A stretch of 5,772 bases of DNA, from NCBI GenBank assembly GCA_027065245.1, contig JAMOOS010000336.1:1-5772 (forward strand), in the 5' to 3' direction. Position 1 is the first letter of the stretch; every line of letters begins with the position of its first letter. Positions 5,355 through 5,772 of the stretch are shown piece after piece. The DNA comes from Desulfuromonadaceae bacterium. GTDB lineage: Bacteria > Desulfobacterota > Desulfuromonadia > Desulfuromonadales > Desulfuromonadaceae. A program made the translations under genes and the position numbers. The notes below the pieces were generated by a model, which worked only from the letters and a program-made list of their open reading frames with translations, did not search any database and was not told the origin of the DNA.

Positions 5355-5772
<418 letters not shown>

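Overview
The window looks like chromosomal DNA from a gammaproteobacterium of moderate G+C. The protein types point that way: a PurB of the E. coli kind, a proteobacterial HIT protein, and an ATP-grasp / 7TM-transglutaminase / retropepsin-like cluster of the type known from Pseudomonas, Vibrio and relatives. The genus cannot be fixed from the sequence. No tRNA, rRNA, CRISPR array, insertion sequence or phage gene was seen.

Layout. Positions 1-441 (minus) hold the N-terminal part of a sirtuin-type NAD-dependent deacylase. A 202-bp divergent intergenic region (442-643) holds promoter-like sequences for both directions. Positions 644-4807 (plus) hold five tightly packed genes: a small lipoprotein, a secreted retropepsin-like (RimB/'zinc protease' family) protein, a second retropepsin-like protein that is a lipoprotein, an inactive-transglutaminase protein with a seven-helix membrane domain, and a RimK-like ATP-grasp ligase. 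The last four are spaced by a 1-nt overlap, 0 nt and 1 nt. The operon stop codon directly abuts the stop codon of a convergent HIT-family gene (4808-5257, minus), and a strong hairpin lies at this junction. A 181-bp divergent spacer (5258-5438) with promoter elements and an 11-bp tandem repeat then leads into purB (5439 to the window end, plus).

How it may work together. The ATP-grasp ligase has no signal sequence and should form an amide or peptide bond, probably adding glutamate or a similar amino acid, in the cytoplasm. The 7TM protein places a non-catalytic transglutaminase fold in the periplasm and could recognise or pass on the product. The two aspartyl-protease-like proteins and the lipoprotein sit outside the inner membrane, one free and two lipid-anchored. 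The set therefore looks like a synthesis, membrane and envelope-processing system for an unknown peptide or modified polymer. The core association (ligase + 7TM-transglutaminase + retropepsin-like protein) has been noted by comparative genomics of amidoligases. The pair of diverged protease paralogs and the extra leading lipoprotein are the least explained parts. The sirtuin, HIT and purB genes are probably unrelated housekeeping neighbours.
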